Made by a program: the position numbers and the translations under genes. A DNA stretch of 20,157 nt, taken from contig JAUQPV010000016.1 in NCBI GenBank assembly GCA_030550225.1, positions 1 to 20,157 on the forward strand. Direction: 5' to 3'. Each line of letters starts with the position of its first letter. The stretch's first letter is position 1. Under the pieces are notes generated by a model that was not told the DNA's origin, did not search any database, and worked only from the letters and a program-made list of their open reading frames with translations. Shown here in pieces: positions 7,116-16,014 of this stretch. This DNA is from Acidobacteriota bacterium. GTDB taxonomy: Bacteria; Acidobacteriota; HRBIN11.

Positions 7116-10100
7116 GGCTGGGCCTCGACTTCTACGTAGAGGCGGTCGATCTCGGCCTGCAGTTCGAGGGTCCGAGCGAGGGCCGTGACGATGCGACAGT
7201 ACGTCCGTACCTCGTCCAGCGTGAGTGTGCGGCCGGTCCGGTCCTTCAGCCACTTTTCGCATACCTGGTAGCCGCCGACCATGTACTCCCACACCTCCGG
7301 GGCCACAGGGGCGAAGTACTGGCCGTCGTTAATGTAAACCCCTTGCGCTCTCTCGTCGTAGCGCACGCCGTGTCGGCCCCGGCCGACCCTGTTATCGCCC
7401 CGCCCCTCGAAGTGGGCAAGCGGCTGGTTGAGCTCCGACAAGCGCAAAAGATGCAGGTCCACCAGCCGCTGGCCCAGGGTCGCCAGTTCGGTAAACAGCC
7501 CCGCGTCGGCCGTGAAGGGGATCCGGGGGAAGTCCAGCCGCAGGAACTCGGCATACCTCTCCCGGTAGGTCGGGGCGTAAAGGACAGCATAGACGTAGTA
7601 AAAGATGTCTTCCGGCGCCACCGCCTGACCATAGGCTTTTTGCAAGGCGGTGATGACCTGCGGGTTCAGGTTGGGCTGCCGACCCGATGATTGCGCCTCG
7701 GCGATCAACTCACCTTGATGCTGGCCGATGTCAGAAGAGACTGGATAAAGATAAAGAGGATAAATAAATCCAATGCCTTTGTTACTCAGTGTGATTCTGC
7801 TTTCTACGATATTCATGGTTACGAAGGCGTGATTGAAAATTCCTTCGGCAACCTGTCGTACGGAAATTAATGCCAGATTCTCTCCTGCCAGCATGTGGCG
7901 CATGACCTCGGGGCGGGGCATACAGAGGAACCCGCGGGATCGGCCCGTGTAGTAGGTATAGCGCACGTCGAAGGGTCGGTAGAGGATGGGGACGATGTAA
8001 CGGCGGTCGGGGCCGCTTTTCCGCAGGTCCTCCTGGGCCAGGGTCACCTTCCAGTCACGAGTATCTTTACCCAGGTTGTAAGCTTGCCGGGCCAGCTCGG
8101 GATCCATCTTCAAGAATTGGACGACCGTCGTCCAGACTTCATCAGGCTTCCAATGAACAGTCAGGCGATCCCGGGCGGTGACGATGCCCACGCTGTTCAC
8201 GGGGAACAATTCGGGCACCGAGGGATAGCCCTGATAGAGCTCCTTAAGCTGTGGGTCTTGGGGTCGAAACAGGTAGAAAGGTGGCTCGGGGTCCAGTTTC
8301 TGCCAATTGGTCGTTGAAACATCGTGGGTTTTCAGCCATTCGTACTTCTGATCCCGCAGGCCCCAGAGGTCGGCGTGACGGACAGTGGTTTTGCCAGTGC
8401 GTTGGGGACCGCGTTTCACGAAGAAAGCGATGGCGACACCCTGTTGGATATCAAACACGTTTTCGTCCTTACCGCCGTCCGGCGCCCTTTCCCTTTTCTT
8501 GATGTTGCCATGCAGGTCGAGGACGTAGATTTCGTCGAAGGTCTGCATGAGGTGCCACCGCATGCCCCGGAAGGTCGGGTTATCGAGATAAGCGTGGTTC
8601 GTGATCATGCCGACGACGCCGCGGCCAGCCTGAGCGATCTTCCATTCGGCGAAGCGGAGGAACTTGACGTAGTCGTCCTGGAGCCACTTGGGGTTCTTCT
8701 CACCCAGGGGCTGGCCAGCCACCTTTTTGTAATCTTCGATCAGCTCGCCGATCCAGGTGAGCCTTCTACGACCTTGGGCATCGATGACCCAGCTTCGGTT
8801 GGCCGAATGGCCGGAATACGGCGGGTTGCCGACGATGACGAGGATGGGCGTTTCCCGTTTGACCTGGCCGGCCAGGTGGGACTCCTCGGCCAGGGAGGCC
8901 AGGCCCGGGAGTTGCGTCGCCTCGAGTTCCTCCATCTCCAGGGTGTTCGTTAGGTAGAAAGGCATACGCTCGTCATCGGCCAGGCGGTAGCCCAATTCCT
9001 CCAGATGAAAGGCCATCTTCAGGTGACCGACGGCGTAGGGGGCGACCATGAGTTCAAAGGCGTAAAAGTTACGCAGGATATGTTCTCGGATGAACGAATC
9101 TCGGGCACCGGTCCCGTAGCGTCGTTCAAACTCCCCGACGGCCTCCCGGGCGGCATGGACGACGAAGGTCATCGTCCCGGCGGCCGGGTCGAGGAGCGTA
9201 ACCCGCCGGTCGGCCAATCCGTCCGGCAGGCCGAGGGCTGTCTGAAGAAGGCGGTGGACGGACCGGACGATGTAGGAGACGACCGGCTCCGGGGTGTAGT
9301 AGACGCCGCGCCGTTCGCGCTCTTCCGGGTCGTACTGAGCCAGGAAGGTCTCGTAGAAGTGGACAATCGGGTCACTGCCCTTACCTTCCCGGAAGTACCG
9401 GTCGAGGATGCCGGAGACGTCAGCAATGGCCAGGACGTGGGCGATATCGTCCACGATCCATGCCAGTTGGGGCGACAAGTCTTCCAAGTCTTCCAAGGAG
9501 ATGTAGCGGAAGAGGTCCCGGAGGACCCCGATCGTGCGGGGGATAGCCTGGAAGGCGTTCCGGCGGTTGAAGCCGTCGGGGGTCCGGGTGCGGGCGGCGA
9601 ACAGGCCATAGGTAATGGTCTGAGCGAACATATCGGCGAAACCCTGTTCCGTCAATGTTCCGACCAGGTACTTCCGGAAAGCCTCATAGAAGCCCAGCAA
9701 TCTTCCATTTCCCGATTGCTGTTCCTCCCAAAGCTCCTGAAGGACGACGTCCCGCAAGAAGCGGGTGCGCTTGGCCAGCTCGACGGCCAGGCTTTCGGCC
9801 GTGAACGTGCGGGGGAGGGAGTAGTCCAGAAAGCGGTTCAACAGGTCCCGGAACCGGTCCTCATTCTGGACAGGCGGGGCCTCCTGAAGGCCGTATAGGA
9901 CGACTGGTTGGCCAATGCGGACGGCGTCGACTCGCTGTCCATCCTGGTAGAGGCGGAACTCGAGGAAGTCGGTCAGGATCAAGTTGGGGAAGGTGTTGCG
10001 GTACCGCTGGAGCTGTTCGGAATGCTCGACCGTGTCGAGGTTCGTTCCGGGCGGCTTGGCCTCGATGTAGCCGATGATGCGGCCCGGGTCGGCCCAGACC

Positions 10101-10306
10101 CGGAAGTCGGGGTTGCCGGCCTCGGTCGGGCGGGGTTGGACGGTCACCTGGACGTCCGATCGTCCGGCTTGCCGGGCCAGGTCCTGGACCAGGGCCTGCA
10201 GGACATAGTAAAAGCTCGGTTCCTGAGCGTCGCCCCGGCGGGCGACCTCGGTGAGGCCCGTCATATACTGGCGGAGCCGCCGCGCCAGCGTTTCCGTCTC
10301 AGGCAT
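7097..10306 (-). CDS. Type ISP/IIG restriction-modification enzyme (fused nuclease and N6-adenine methyltransferase)
   Basis: This is a 1069-aa single-chain enzyme. Residues 66-84 carry a PD-(D/E)xK nuclease signature (Pro66-Asp67, then Glu82-Ala-Lys84). A helical coupler follows, then the methyltransferase with AdoMet motif I DPAAGTMTF near 371 and catalytic motif NPPYS near 493, and a C-terminal region matching type ISP target-recognition proteins (conserved SNKGIGFIYPLYLYP). The SF2 helicase of long type ISP enzymes is absent, so it resembles type IIG more. I use ATG 10306: GAAGGGAAG precedes it, and the 81 extra residues of the longer frame come from repeat DNA. An AT-rich patch at 7740-7870 breaks the usual composition. 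It presumably methylates its own site and cuts unmodified DNA. Confidence 0.87.
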   Translation of the reverse strand: MPETETLARRLRQYMTGLTEVARRGDAQEPSFYYVLQALVQDLARQAGRSDVQVTVQPRPTEAGNPDFRVWADPGRIIGYIEAKPPGTNLDTVEHSEQLQRYRNTFPNLILTDFLEFRLYQDGQRVDAVRIGQPVVLYGLQEAPPVQNEDRFRDLLNRFLDYSLPRTFTAESLAVELAKRTRFLRDVVLQELWEEQQSGNGRLLGFYEAFRKYLVGTLTEQGFADMFAQTITYGLFAARTRTPDGFNRRNAFQAIPRTIGVLRDLFRYISLEDLEDLSPQLAWIVDDIAHVLAIADVSGILDRYFREGKGSDPIVHFYETFLAQYDPEERERRGVYYTPEPVVSYIVRSVHRLLQTALGLPDGLADRRVTLLDPAAGTMTFVVHAAREAVGEFERRYGTGARDSFIREHILRNFYAFELMVAPYAVGHLKMAFHLEELGYRLADDERMPFYLTNTLEMEELEATQLPGLASLAEESHLAGQVKRETPILVIVGNPPYSGHSANRSWVIDAQGRRRLTWIGELIEDYKKVAGQPLGEKNPKWLQDDYVKFLRFAEWKIAQAGRGVVGMITNHAYLDNPTFRGMRWHLMQTFDEIYVLDLHGNIKKRERAPDGGKDENVFDIQQGVAIAFFVKRGPQRTGKTTVRHADLWGLRDQKYEWLKTHDVSTTNWQKLDPEPPFYLFRPQDPQLKELYQGYPSVPELFPVNSVGIVTARDRLTVHWKPDEVWTTVVQFLKMDPELARQAYNLGKDTRDWKVTLAQEDLRKSGPDRRYIVPILYRPFDVRYTYYTGRSRGFLCMPRPEVMRHMLAGENLALISVRQVAEGIFNHAFVTMNIVESRITLSNKGIGFIYPLYLYPVSSDIGQHQGELIAEAQSSGRQPNLNPQVITALQKAYGQAVAPEDIFYYVYAVLYAPTYRERYAEFLRLDFPRIPFTADAGLFTELATLGQRLVDLHLLRLSELNQPLAHFEGRGDNRVGRGRHGVRYDERAQGVYINDGQYFAPVAPEVWEYMVGGYQVCEKWLKDRTGRTLTLDEVRTYCRIVTALARTLELQAEIDRLYVEVEAQPMVNGE

Positions 10307-10323
10307 GGCCGCTTCCCTTCGCA

Positions 10324-10442
10324 AAGGGCAGAGGGCATAGAGCACAGGACACAGCACGCCTCGCTCTTGACCCTCTGGCTCTTTGCGCTTTGCTCTACGC
10401 TCTATGGGCTTTGTAGCGCTTTGCCCTATGCCCCCCTGCTCT
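10324..10442. repeat. Heptamer repeat region with inverted arms
   Basis: 10324-10351 is a run of 7-bp units of consensus NAGRGCA (AAGGGCA, GAGGGCA, TAGAGCA). 10382-10441 is a longer run with consensus TWYGCYC (TTTGCGC, TTTGCTC, TACGCTC, TATGCCC), broken once by three extra bases. The two runs are approximately reverse complements and could fold together. The region lies just upstream of the methylase start, so it would be in its leader. Confidence 0.75.
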
Positions 10443-10532
10443 ATTGAGCCATGAGCCAATTGTAGATGCCTCCTTCTATTACGGCCATCCCGGGGTTCTC
10501 TCGGCCGACCCGCCATCAGCCGATCTGCCCAA

Positions 10533-10574
10533 CACCCAGCACCCAACACCTAACACCCAACACCCAACACCGAA
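10533..10574. repeat. Six-unit heptamer array at the nadB 3' end
   Basis: Six contiguous 7-bp units with consensus CACCCAA (CACCCAG, CACCCAA, CACCTAA and others) run without a break. The nadB stop codon (10550-10552) and its last residues (SVLGVGC) are encoded inside the array. Confidence 0.9.
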
Positions 10575-12157
10575 TATCCGATATCGGAGGGGCGGAAGGC
10601 CTGGTGGCGGCGCCACTCGGGTCGTTCGGTCGGGAAGTCGGCCCGGTAGTGAGCGCCCCGGCTTTCCTGCCGCAGGTAGGCAAACCCGGCCAGGAGGGAC
10701 AGGGTCTGCATGGCGTTGAGGGCTTCCATGGCCCATCGGACGGGGACGGGGTACGGCCACGTCCGGAGCCACTCGGAAAGGCGCGCCAGGGCGGTCTTCA
10801 AGCCCGCTTCCGTCCGGATGAGGCCGCATTGCTCCCACGCCAGGTCCGGGAAAGGCGGCGGCTCGGACGGGAGCGCCGTCGGCGAAGGCTTCCGGTACGG
10901 TGCCGGAAGCGGCACGTGCTTCGGGACCGGGACGTCCTGCGTGTCTTCCCAGAGGGCCTGCCCGGCCCGGGCCCCAAAGACGAGGCCGTCCAGGAGGGAA
11001 TTACTGGCCAGGCGGTTCGCCCCGTGGACGCCGTTGCAGGCGACCTCGCCGGCCGCATAGAGGCCCGGCAGGGCCGTCCGACCCCAGGCGTCCGTCCGGA
11101 TGCCGCCCATGTAGTAGTGGGCCGCCGGGATGACGGGAATCCGGTCCCGTCCCAGGGTCAGCCCGAACTGAGCGCACACCTGGGTGACCCGGGGGAACCG
11201 CTCCCGGGCGAAGGACTCCCCGAGGGGCGACGTGTCTAAGAAGACGGGCGCGCCCGTCCGCTGAATTTCCAGGAACATCGCCCGGGCGACGACGTCCCGG
11301 GGTGCCAGCTCGCCCCGGGGGTCGTACCGAAAGAGGAAGCGTTCGCCGTCAGCGTTGACGACCCAGGCGCCCTCTCCCCGTAGGGCTTCCGTCAGCAGGA
11401 AGTGGGGCGCGCCCGGGACGTGGAGGGCCGTCGGGTGAAACTGAAAGAACTCCATGTCCTGAAACGGCAGGTCGGCCCGGAAGGCCAAGCCCAGGCCGTC
11501 GGCGGTCGCAAAAGGCGGGTTCGTCGTGTAACGGAAGATGCGGCCGCTCCCGCCGGTCGCCAGGACGACGCCCCGACAGCAGACGTGCACGAGCCGGGGC
11601 GGGCCCGGTCCCATCAGGGCGAGGAGGCCCCCGCACCGGCCGTCGTCCGTCACCGTGAGGTCCATCGTGAAGGCATACTCATGGAACTCGATGGCGGGAA
11701 GCGACTGGGCCTTCTGCATGAGGACCCGCACGATCTCCTGGCCCGTGGCGTCGCCCCCGGCGTGGAGGACCCGACGGCGGGAGTGGGCCCCCTCGATGGC
11801 AAAGACGAGGCGGCCGCCCGTCCGGTCAAAGGCGGCCCCCCATTCGATGAGCTCCTCGACCCGCTGGACGCCTTCCTCGACGAGGATCCGGGCCATCTCG
11901 GGGTCCGACAGGCCGGCCCCGGCCTGGAGGGTATCCTGGAGGTGGAAGTACACGGTGTCCTCGTCGCTGAGGGCCGCCGCGATGCCGCCTTGGGCGTACC
12001 GGGTGTTGCTCTCGGCCAGGCTGTCCTTGGCGAGGACCCAAATGCGGGGCTGGTCACGGTTCCCGGCCGCCATCGCCAGGGCGATGGCCGCCCGCAGGCC
12101 GGCGACGCCGGCCCCCACGACGACGTAATCGACCGAGACCGTCTCGATAGGTTCCAT
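10550..12157 (-). CDS. nadB: L-aspartate oxidase
   Basis: NadB oxidises L-aspartate to iminoaspartate with FAD in the cytoplasm, the first step of de novo NAD synthesis. The 535-aa product has the FAD-binding GAGVAG motif at residues 15-20, the early SNTRYAQGGIAAAL block, the HSRRRVLHAGGDATG block, FQFHPTAL, LTEALRGEGAWVVN and the HYYMGGIRTD...ANRLASNSLLDGLVFG stretch, all hallmarks of aspartate oxidase rather than of succinate dehydrogenase. The frame is open to 12232, but ATG 12157 fits the family; the 25 extra residues would come from heptamer-repeat DNA. The Shine-Dalgarno is weak (AAGG). The C-terminus runs into a heptamer array, so the last 8-10 residues are probably not ancestral. nadA and nadC are not in the window. 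It is divergent from moaA. Confidence 0.94.
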   Translation of the reverse strand: MEPIETVSVDYVVVGAGVAGLRAAIALAMAAGNRDQPRIWVLAKDSLAESNTRYAQGGIAAALSDEDTVYFHLQDTLQAGAGLSDPEMARILVEEGVQRVEELIEWGAAFDRTGGRLVFAIEGAHSRRRVLHAGGDATGQEIVRVLMQKAQSLPAIEFHEYAFTMDLTVTDDGRCGGLLALMGPGPPRLVHVCCRGVVLATGGSGRIFRYTTNPPFATADGLGLAFRADLPFQDMEFFQFHPTALHVPGAPHFLLTEALRGEGAWVVNADGERFLFRYDPRGELAPRDVVARAMFLEIQRTGAPVFLDTSPLGESFARERFPRVTQVCAQFGLTLGRDRIPVIPAAHYYMGGIRTDAWGRTALPGLYAAGEVACNGVHGANRLASNSLLDGLVFGARAGQALWEDTQDVPVPKHVPLPAPYRKPSPTALPSEPPPFPDLAWEQCGLIRTEAGLKTALARLSEWLRTWPYPVPVRWAMEALNAMQTLSLLAGFAYLRQESRGAHYRADFPTERPEWRRHQAFRPSDIGYSVLGVGC

Positions 12158-12164
12158 GCTTGCC

Positions 12165-12193
12165 TTGACGGAGTGGGAGATGCAAGATACAAG
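12165..12193 (+). promoter_or_regulatory. Candidate moaA promoter
   Basis: TTGACG (12165-12170), a 17-bp spacer and TACAAG (12188-12193) form a plausible sigma-70 promoter facing moaA. The -10 box lies inside the ATRCAAG heptamer array. The match is moderate. Confidence 0.35.
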
Positions 12194-12221
12194 ATACGGG
12201 ATGCAAGATGCAAGATGGGAC
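12180..12221. repeat. Heptamer array between nadB and moaA
   Basis: Six contiguous 7-bp units with consensus ATRCAAG (ATGCAAG three times, ATACAAG, ATACGGG, ATGGGAC) occupy the divergent intergenic region, just upstream of the nadB start. Confidence 0.9.
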
Positions 12222-12224
12222 AGT

Positions 12225-12295
12225 AAGGCCAATGAGGCGATGAGGTGGTAAGACGGGCAGCGTAGATGGTGCTGTCTGACTGCCCTAATGGCCTT
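12225..12295 (+). other. Nested inverted repeats in the moaA leader
   Basis: AAGGCCA (12225-12231) pairs with TGGCCTT (12289-12295). Inside it GGGCAG (12255-12260) pairs with CTGCCC (12280-12285). The structure ends 15 bp before the chosen moaA start and could form in the mRNA leader. Its function is unknown. A molybdenum-cofactor riboswitch is conceivable at this position, but I cannot match its consensus by eye. Confidence 0.4.
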
Positions 12296-12310
12296 CCCAT
12301 AGAGACGACG

Positions 12311-13336
12311 ATGGTCCTTACACCCGTGCGGGACGTCTTCGGACGGCCGATGACCGATTTGCGGATTTCGGTCACGGACCGTTGCAACTTCCGGTGCGTC
12401 TTCTGTATGCCGCCCGACCGGCTTTATACCTTCCTCCCCCGGGATGAGCTCCTGACCTTTGAGGAGATCGCCCGTCTGGCCCGCCTGTTTGTCGAGATGG
12501 GCGTCCGGAAGCTTCGCATCACGGGCGGCGAACCCTTGCTTCGGAGTGAAATCGAAAAGCTCATCGCCATGCTCGCCCGTATCCCCGGCCTGGAGGACTT
12601 GGCCCTGACGACGAACGGGTACCTCCTGGCCCAGAAGGCCGCGGCCCTAAAGGCGGCCGGCTTGCGGCGGGTGACCGTCAGTCTCCATGCCCTGGAGGAC
12701 CCGACCTTCGGCCGGATCAACGGACGCGGCGTCGGGGTCCAGCGGATTTTGGAGGGCATCGAGAAGGCCGTCGAGGTCGGCCTCGTCCCGGTCAAGATCA
12801 ACGTCGTCGTCCTGCGAGGCGTCAACGACCATCAGGTCGTCGAGCTGGCCCGTTTCTTCAAGCGGCCCCACTGCGTCGTGCGGTTCATCGAGTACATGGA
12901 CGTCGGGACCGTCCACGGATGGAACATGGAGAAGGTCGTACCGGCTCGGGAGATCATCGAGAGGATCGACCGGGCGATGCCCCTGGAGCCGCTTCCCCGG
13001 GAATACGCCGGCGAGGTCGCCCTCCGGTTCCGCTACCGGGACGACGGGGCCGAGGTCGGCGTCATCGCCTCGGTGACGGAGCCCTTCTGTGGGGACTGTT
13101 CGAGGGTCCGGCTGTCGTCGGATGGAAGGCTCTACACGTGCCTGTTTGCCTCCGAGGGTCACGACCTGAAGGGACTCCTCCGGGCGGGCGCGACCGACGA
13201 GGAGCTAAAGGCGACCATCGCCTCGGTCTGGTCCCGCCGGACAGACCGGTACTCGGAAGAACGGACGGCCGCCTTGCGGCAGGGCCGGCCCCTGACGCCC
13301 GTCCCGAAGGTCGAAATGTTTCGGATCGGGGGGTAA
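12311..13336 (+). CDS. moaA: GTP 3',8-cyclase
   Basis: MoaA is the radical-SAM enzyme that converts GTP to 3',8-cyclo-GTP, the first step of molybdenum cofactor synthesis. The 341-aa protein has the radical-SAM cysteines C25, C29 and C32 (CxxxCxxC), the TGGEPLL AdoMet motif, the C-terminal cluster-binding cysteines C260, C263 and C277 (CxxCx13C) within the typical CGDCSRVRLSSDG block, and the family's terminal GG. I use ATG 12311; ATG 12266 is in frame but adds 15 residues that fit nothing and lie in an inverted repeat. No clear Shine-Dalgarno is present at either. No other moa genes are in the window. Confidence 0.95.
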   Translation: MVLTPVRDVFGRPMTDLRISVTDRCNFRCVFCMPPDRLYTFLPRDELLTFEEIARLARLFVEMGVRKLRITGGEPLLRSEIEKLIAMLARIPGLEDLALTTNGYLLAQKAAALKAAGLRRVTVSLHALEDPTFGRINGRGVGVQRILEGIEKAVEVGLVPVKINVVVLRGVNDHQVVELARFFKRPHCVVRFIEYMDVGTVHGWNMEKVVPAREIIERIDRAMPLEPLPREYAGEVALRFRYRDDGAEVGVIASVTEPFCGDCSRVRLSSDGRLYTCLFASEGHDLKGLLRAGATDEELKATIASVWSRRTDRYSEERTAALRQGRPLTPVPKVEMFRIGG

Positions 13337-13397
13337 ATACGGCAGTACGGCTGTGGGGGTACCGGATGAGTCCGAGGGAGGGCCCTCTCCCTCGACA

Positions 13398-13416
13398 CCT
13401 CTCCCACGGGGAGAGG
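13398..13416. terminator. REP-like hairpin after moaA
   Basis: CCTCTCCC and GGGAGAGG form a perfect 8-bp stem around a 3-nt loop, preceded by a further CCCTCTCCC copy at 13383-13391 that could pair with the same right arm. There is no T-run, so it may act as a REP-type palindrome or a processing stop rather than an intrinsic terminator. The rest of 13337-13529 shows nothing else clear. Confidence 0.5.
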
Positions 13417-13529
13417 GCGCCGCGGGGTTGATGAGAGCGTTCTCGAAAACCGTCTGTTCCGAACGATGGGGAGAGTCCCTCGGATCGACATTCTCGTGAG
13501 CCTTACTGCCTTATCAGAGGTTGCCAGCG

Positions 13530-15962
13530 ATGAAGACCGGGGCTTCCCAAGGGCGACCGGCTGGCTCGTCGGGGACGGACGTCCGCCTCCGACGACGGCT
13601 TCAAGAGACGGCCGCCCTGATATCGGCCGCCCTGGGGCTATTTTTCCTGCTGAGCCTGATCTCTTATCACCCTCTGGACGTGGCCTCGGTGGCTTCCACC
13701 GACGTGGCTCACGAACGGGCCAACCTGGGCGGACGCATCGGGGCCTGGGCCGCCGAATACTTCTTCCAGACGTTCGGCCTGTCGGCCTTCTGGATCCCGG
13801 TCCTCCTATTTCTATTGGCCTACCGGTGGGCCCGGGAGTCGGGTCCGACATCGGAATGGTCGTGGCTGGGCTTCCTGGCGACGGTCCTGAGCACGGCCGG
13901 CCTGATCGGTCTGTGGTTTCCCGAGTTTCGACTGACGGTCCAGGTCGAGGACGAGACCTTGCCCGTGGCGATGGCCGGCGGTGGGTGGCTGGGTCAGACC
14001 CTGGCCCGGTATGGGGCCGAGTGGGTCGGCCGGTGGGGGGCCACGGTGGCCGGCGCCCTCGGGACCCTGATCGGCCTGTCTTTGGTGACGGCCTGGCCGC
14101 CCGGGACGGGCCTGCGCCGACTCGGGCAATGGGCCTACCTGCGGGGCCAACTCCTCTGGACGGCCTACCGGGGGTACCGCCAGCGGAAGGCCTTAGAACG
14201 GCTCCACCGACCGGTCGAGCGGCCGGGGGCGGCGCCCCCGACGCGGGAGGCCCCCATCCCGACGACGCCGACCCCTGTCGAATCGCCGGAGACCCCCATC
14301 GAGGTCACCCGGGAGGACGTGCCACCGGTCGAGATCGTCGAGAAGAAGCGACCGATTTTGCAGACGGACCGGGCTTGGCGGCGAAAGCCTGCGGTGGAGA
14401 AACCCGAACCGGTCTCGGTACCCTCGGGCGGCGAGGAAATCGACGAGCTGGAGACGGAAGCCCGCCGGTGGTATGAACAGGCCCGCCAGGGTCAGAGCGC
14501 CGAGGGCTACGTCCTGCCGCCTTACCAGATGCTGGTCCCTGCGGAGACCCACGAAGGCCCCTCCCCGAAAGAGCTGGCCGAGACGGCCCGGGTCATCCAG
14601 GCCAAGCTGGCCGAGTTCGACATCGAGGGTGAAATCACTCGGGCCCTCTCGGGGCCCGTCGTGACGACCTTTGAGTTTCGACCGGCCCCCGGCGTCAAGA
14701 TCAGCCGTATCCAGGGCTTGGCCGAGGACCTGGCCCTGGCCCTGGGGACCGAGTCGGTCCGGATCGACCGCATCGTCCACGAGTCGGCCATCGGTATCGA
14801 GGTCCCCAACCGCCAGCGGTCGGTCATCGCCCTCCGGGAGGTCGTCGAGTCGGAGATTTTCCTCCACAGCCGGATGCCGATGACGATCGCCCTCGGCCAG
14901 ACGGTCCACGGCGAACCCTACGTGACGTCCCTCCTGAAGATGCCCCACCTGCTGATCGCCGGGGCGACGGGGTCGGGCAAGAGCGTGGCCCTCAACTGCA
15001 TCATCGTCAGCCTCCTCCTGAAGCACACGCCCGACGAGGTCCGTCTCGTTTTGATCGACCCGAAGCACGTCGAACTCAAGCTGTACAACGGGATTCCCCA
15101 CCTGCTGACCCCCGTCATCACGGACGCCCAAAAGGCCTCGGCCGCCCTCAAGTGGCTGACCCGGGAAATGGAAGAACGCCAACGCCAGTTGGCCCTCTTC
15201 AACGTGCGGAATCTCTTACAATATAACCAGATGATCCAGACCCAGCGGGGCCGGCGGCTGGCTCAACGTCTGGGCATCGATCCTCCCAGGCCCCTGCCCT
15301 TTTACATCGTCGTCATCGACGAATTCGCCGACCTCATGGCCGTCTCCTCCCGGGAGGTCGAGGACTCTATCCAACGACTCTCCCAGATGGCCCGCGCCGT
15401 CGGCATCCACCTCATCCTGGCGACCCAGCGACCCTCGGTCGACGTCATCACGGGCGTCATCAAGGCGAACTTCCCGTGCCGCATCGCCTTCCGGGTCGCT
15501 TCCTCGGCCGACTCCCGTACGATCCTCGACCGGGCCGGCGCCGAACGCTTGCTGGGCCGGGGCGACATGCTGTTCGTCCCGCCCGAGAGCTACCGCATGG
15601 TCCGCCTCCACGGGGCCTACGTCTCCGAGGCCGAGATCGAGAAGGTCGTCCGATTCTGGCAACAGCAGGGCGAACCGCAGTACTCGACGACGCAGTTCGA
15701 GCGGGTCCTGGAGATGAGCCCCGCAGGCTCCAACGGAGGCAACGAGGACTGGAACGACCCCCTCTACGACGAGGCCGTCCAGATCGTGCTCCGGACGGGG
15801 AAGACGTCCATCTCATTCCTCCAGCGGGCCATGCGCATCGGTTACAACCGGGCGGCCCGCCTCATCGAGATCATGGAACACAACGGCGTCCTGTCCCCGC
15901 CGGACCACCAGGGCCAGCGCAAGATCCTGGTCTCCACGGACGTGACCTCGGGCGATACCTAA
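13530..15962 (+). CDS. ftsK: DNA translocase FtsK
   Basis: FtsK/SpoIIIE anchors at the division septum and pumps chromosome DNA during segregation. The 810-aa protein has four N-terminal membrane segments between residues 25 and 190, a Pro/Glu-rich linker (about 220-330) much shorter than that of E. coli, an alpha/beta RecA-like motor with Walker A GATGSGKS near 477-484 and Walker B IVVIDEFADLM near 592-602, and a C-terminal gamma winged helix (from DPLYDEAVQIVL, with TSISFLQRAMRIGYNRAARLIE) that reads DNA orientation sequences. I use ATG 13530, with AGAGG at 13516-13520; the in-frame TTG at 13521 has no space for a ribosome site. It stands alone as a transcription unit. Confidence 0.95.
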   Translation: MKTGASQGRPAGSSGTDVRLRRRLQETAALISAALGLFFLLSLISYHPLDVASVASTDVAHERANLGGRIGAWAAEYFFQTFGLSAFWIPVLLFLLAYRWARESGPTSEWSWLGFLATVLSTAGLIGLWFPEFRLTVQVEDETLPVAMAGGGWLGQTLARYGAEWVGRWGATVAGALGTLIGLSLVTAWPPGTGLRRLGQWAYLRGQLLWTAYRGYRQRKALERLHRPVERPGAAPPTREAPIPTTPTPVESPETPIEVTREDVPPVEIVEKKRPILQTDRAWRRKPAVEKPEPVSVPSGGEEIDELETEARRWYEQARQGQSAEGYVLPPYQMLVPAETHEGPSPKELAETARVIQAKLAEFDIEGEITRALSGPVVTTFEFRPAPGVKISRIQGLAEDLALALGTESVRIDRIVHESAIGIEVPNRQRSVIALREVVESEIFLHSRMPMTIALGQTVHGEPYVTSLLKMPHLLIAGATGSGKSVALNCIIVSLLLKHTPDEVRLVLIDPKHVELKLYNGIPHLLTPVITDAQKASAALKWLTREMEERQRQLALFNVRNLLQYNQMIQTQRGRRLAQRLGIDPPRPLPFYIVVIDEFADLMAVSSREVEDSIQRLSQMARAVGIHLILATQRPSVDVITGVIKANFPCRIAFRVASSADSRTILDRAGAERLLGRGDMLFVPPESYRMVRLHGAYVSEAEIEKVVRFWQQQGEPQYSTTQFERVLEMSPAGSNGGNEDWNDPLYDEAVQIVLRTGKTSISFLQRAMRIGYNRAARLIEIMEHNGVLSPPDHQGQRKILVSTDVTSGDT

Positions 15963-15965
15963 AGG

Positions 15966-15988
15966 GGACCGGTGTCGGGTGCCGGTCC
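15966..15988 (+). terminator. Hairpin directly after ftsK
   Basis: GGACCGG (15966-15972) pairs perfectly with CCGGTCC (15982-15988) around a 9-nt loop, four bases after the stop codon. No T-run follows, so termination efficiency is uncertain. Confidence 0.45.
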
Positions 15989-16014
15989 GGAGCCCCGACA
16001 TTCAACCCTCTCCC

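Noticed and set aside
9005..9898. 297-aa plus-strand frame opposite the methylase, and similar frames at 130-1122, 14193-15182 and 4260-5135
   Set aside because: All lie antisense to well-supported genes and show the biased composition of complementary-frame translation.
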